From Planctomycetota bacterium (lineage in GTDB: Bacteria > Planctomycetota > Planctomycetia > Pirellulales > Pirellulaceae), in the NCBI GenBank assembly GCA_026692885.1, contig JAPLNJ010000843.1, forward strand, positions 1 through 5,692: DNA of 5,692 nucleotides, written 5' to 3'. Shown one piece after another: positions 5,656-5,692 of this stretch (the stretch's first letter is position 1; every line of letters starts with the position of its first letter). Below the pieces are notes generated by a model, which was not told the DNA's origin, made no database searches, and was given only the letters and a program-made list of their open reading frames with translations. Position numbers and translations under genes: made by a program.

Positions 5656-5692
5656 GTCAGCCTTTCCAGGCTGACGTCGGTTCGTGTCAGGC
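5656..5692. repeat. second hairpin repeat family, cut by the window end
   Basis: GTCAGCCT (5656-5663) pairs perfectly with AGGCTGAC (5668-5675) over the loop TTCC. After a short spacer a new arm-like GTCAGGC (5686-5692) begins at the edge, as expected if a second, inverted hairpin follows. The GTAGGTCAGCCTTTCCAGGC style matches, from memory, an abundant intergenic repeat of planctomycete genomes. It is unrelated in sequence to the 4526-4628 element. It sits upstream of the LOG gene's promoter. Confidence 0.6.

Overview
The window looks like chromosomal DNA from a GC-rich bacterium, most likely a member of the Planctomycetota (Pirellulales-like). This rests on three things: the exported alpha/alpha-toroid 'prenyltransferase/squalene oxidase repeat' protein, the style of the two hairpin-forming intergenic repeats, and the general look of the proteins. 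It is an inference from recalled family resemblance, not a database match. The content is mostly housekeeping. I see no mobile-element gene, CRISPR array, tRNA, rRNA or recognisable defence cassette.

Layout from left to right. Positions 1-521 (+) hold the C-terminal part of a DegT/DnrJ/EryC1/StrS-family sugar aminotransferase, cut by the window start. Tail-to-tail with it, after a 14-nt gap, is a 286-residue coiled-coil protein of unknown function on the minus strand (536-1396). A divergent intergenic region of about 320 bp (1397-1717) separates it from a plus-strand run: groES (1718-2005), an exported toroid-repeat protein (2031-3158), cytidylate kinase cmk (3187-3852) and a plsC-type acyltransferase (3861-4499). 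The gaps are 25, 28 and 8 nt, so these four may be co-transcribed. The final gene, a LOG-family (TIGR00730-like) protein, lies on the minus strand (4693-5544) and converges on plsC. The 193-bp convergent gap contains a strongly palindromic, REP/BIME-like double unit of four hairpins (4526-4628). A second, different hairpin repeat begins at the right edge (5656-5692) and is cut by the window end.

Functionally, Cmk (CMP to CDP, feeding CTP and dCTP pools) and the acyltransferase (lysophosphatidate to phosphatidate) both feed CDP-diacylglycerol and phospholipid synthesis. Pairing of cmk with plsC is a known arrangement in several bacterial phyla. GroES stands without groEL in this window. Candidate sigma70-type promoters precede groES and the LOG gene and share the same -10 hexamer, GACAAT. 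The most noticeable non-coding signals are the two repeat families and a 13-nt direct repeat just after two stop codons, flanking the cmk-plsC pair.
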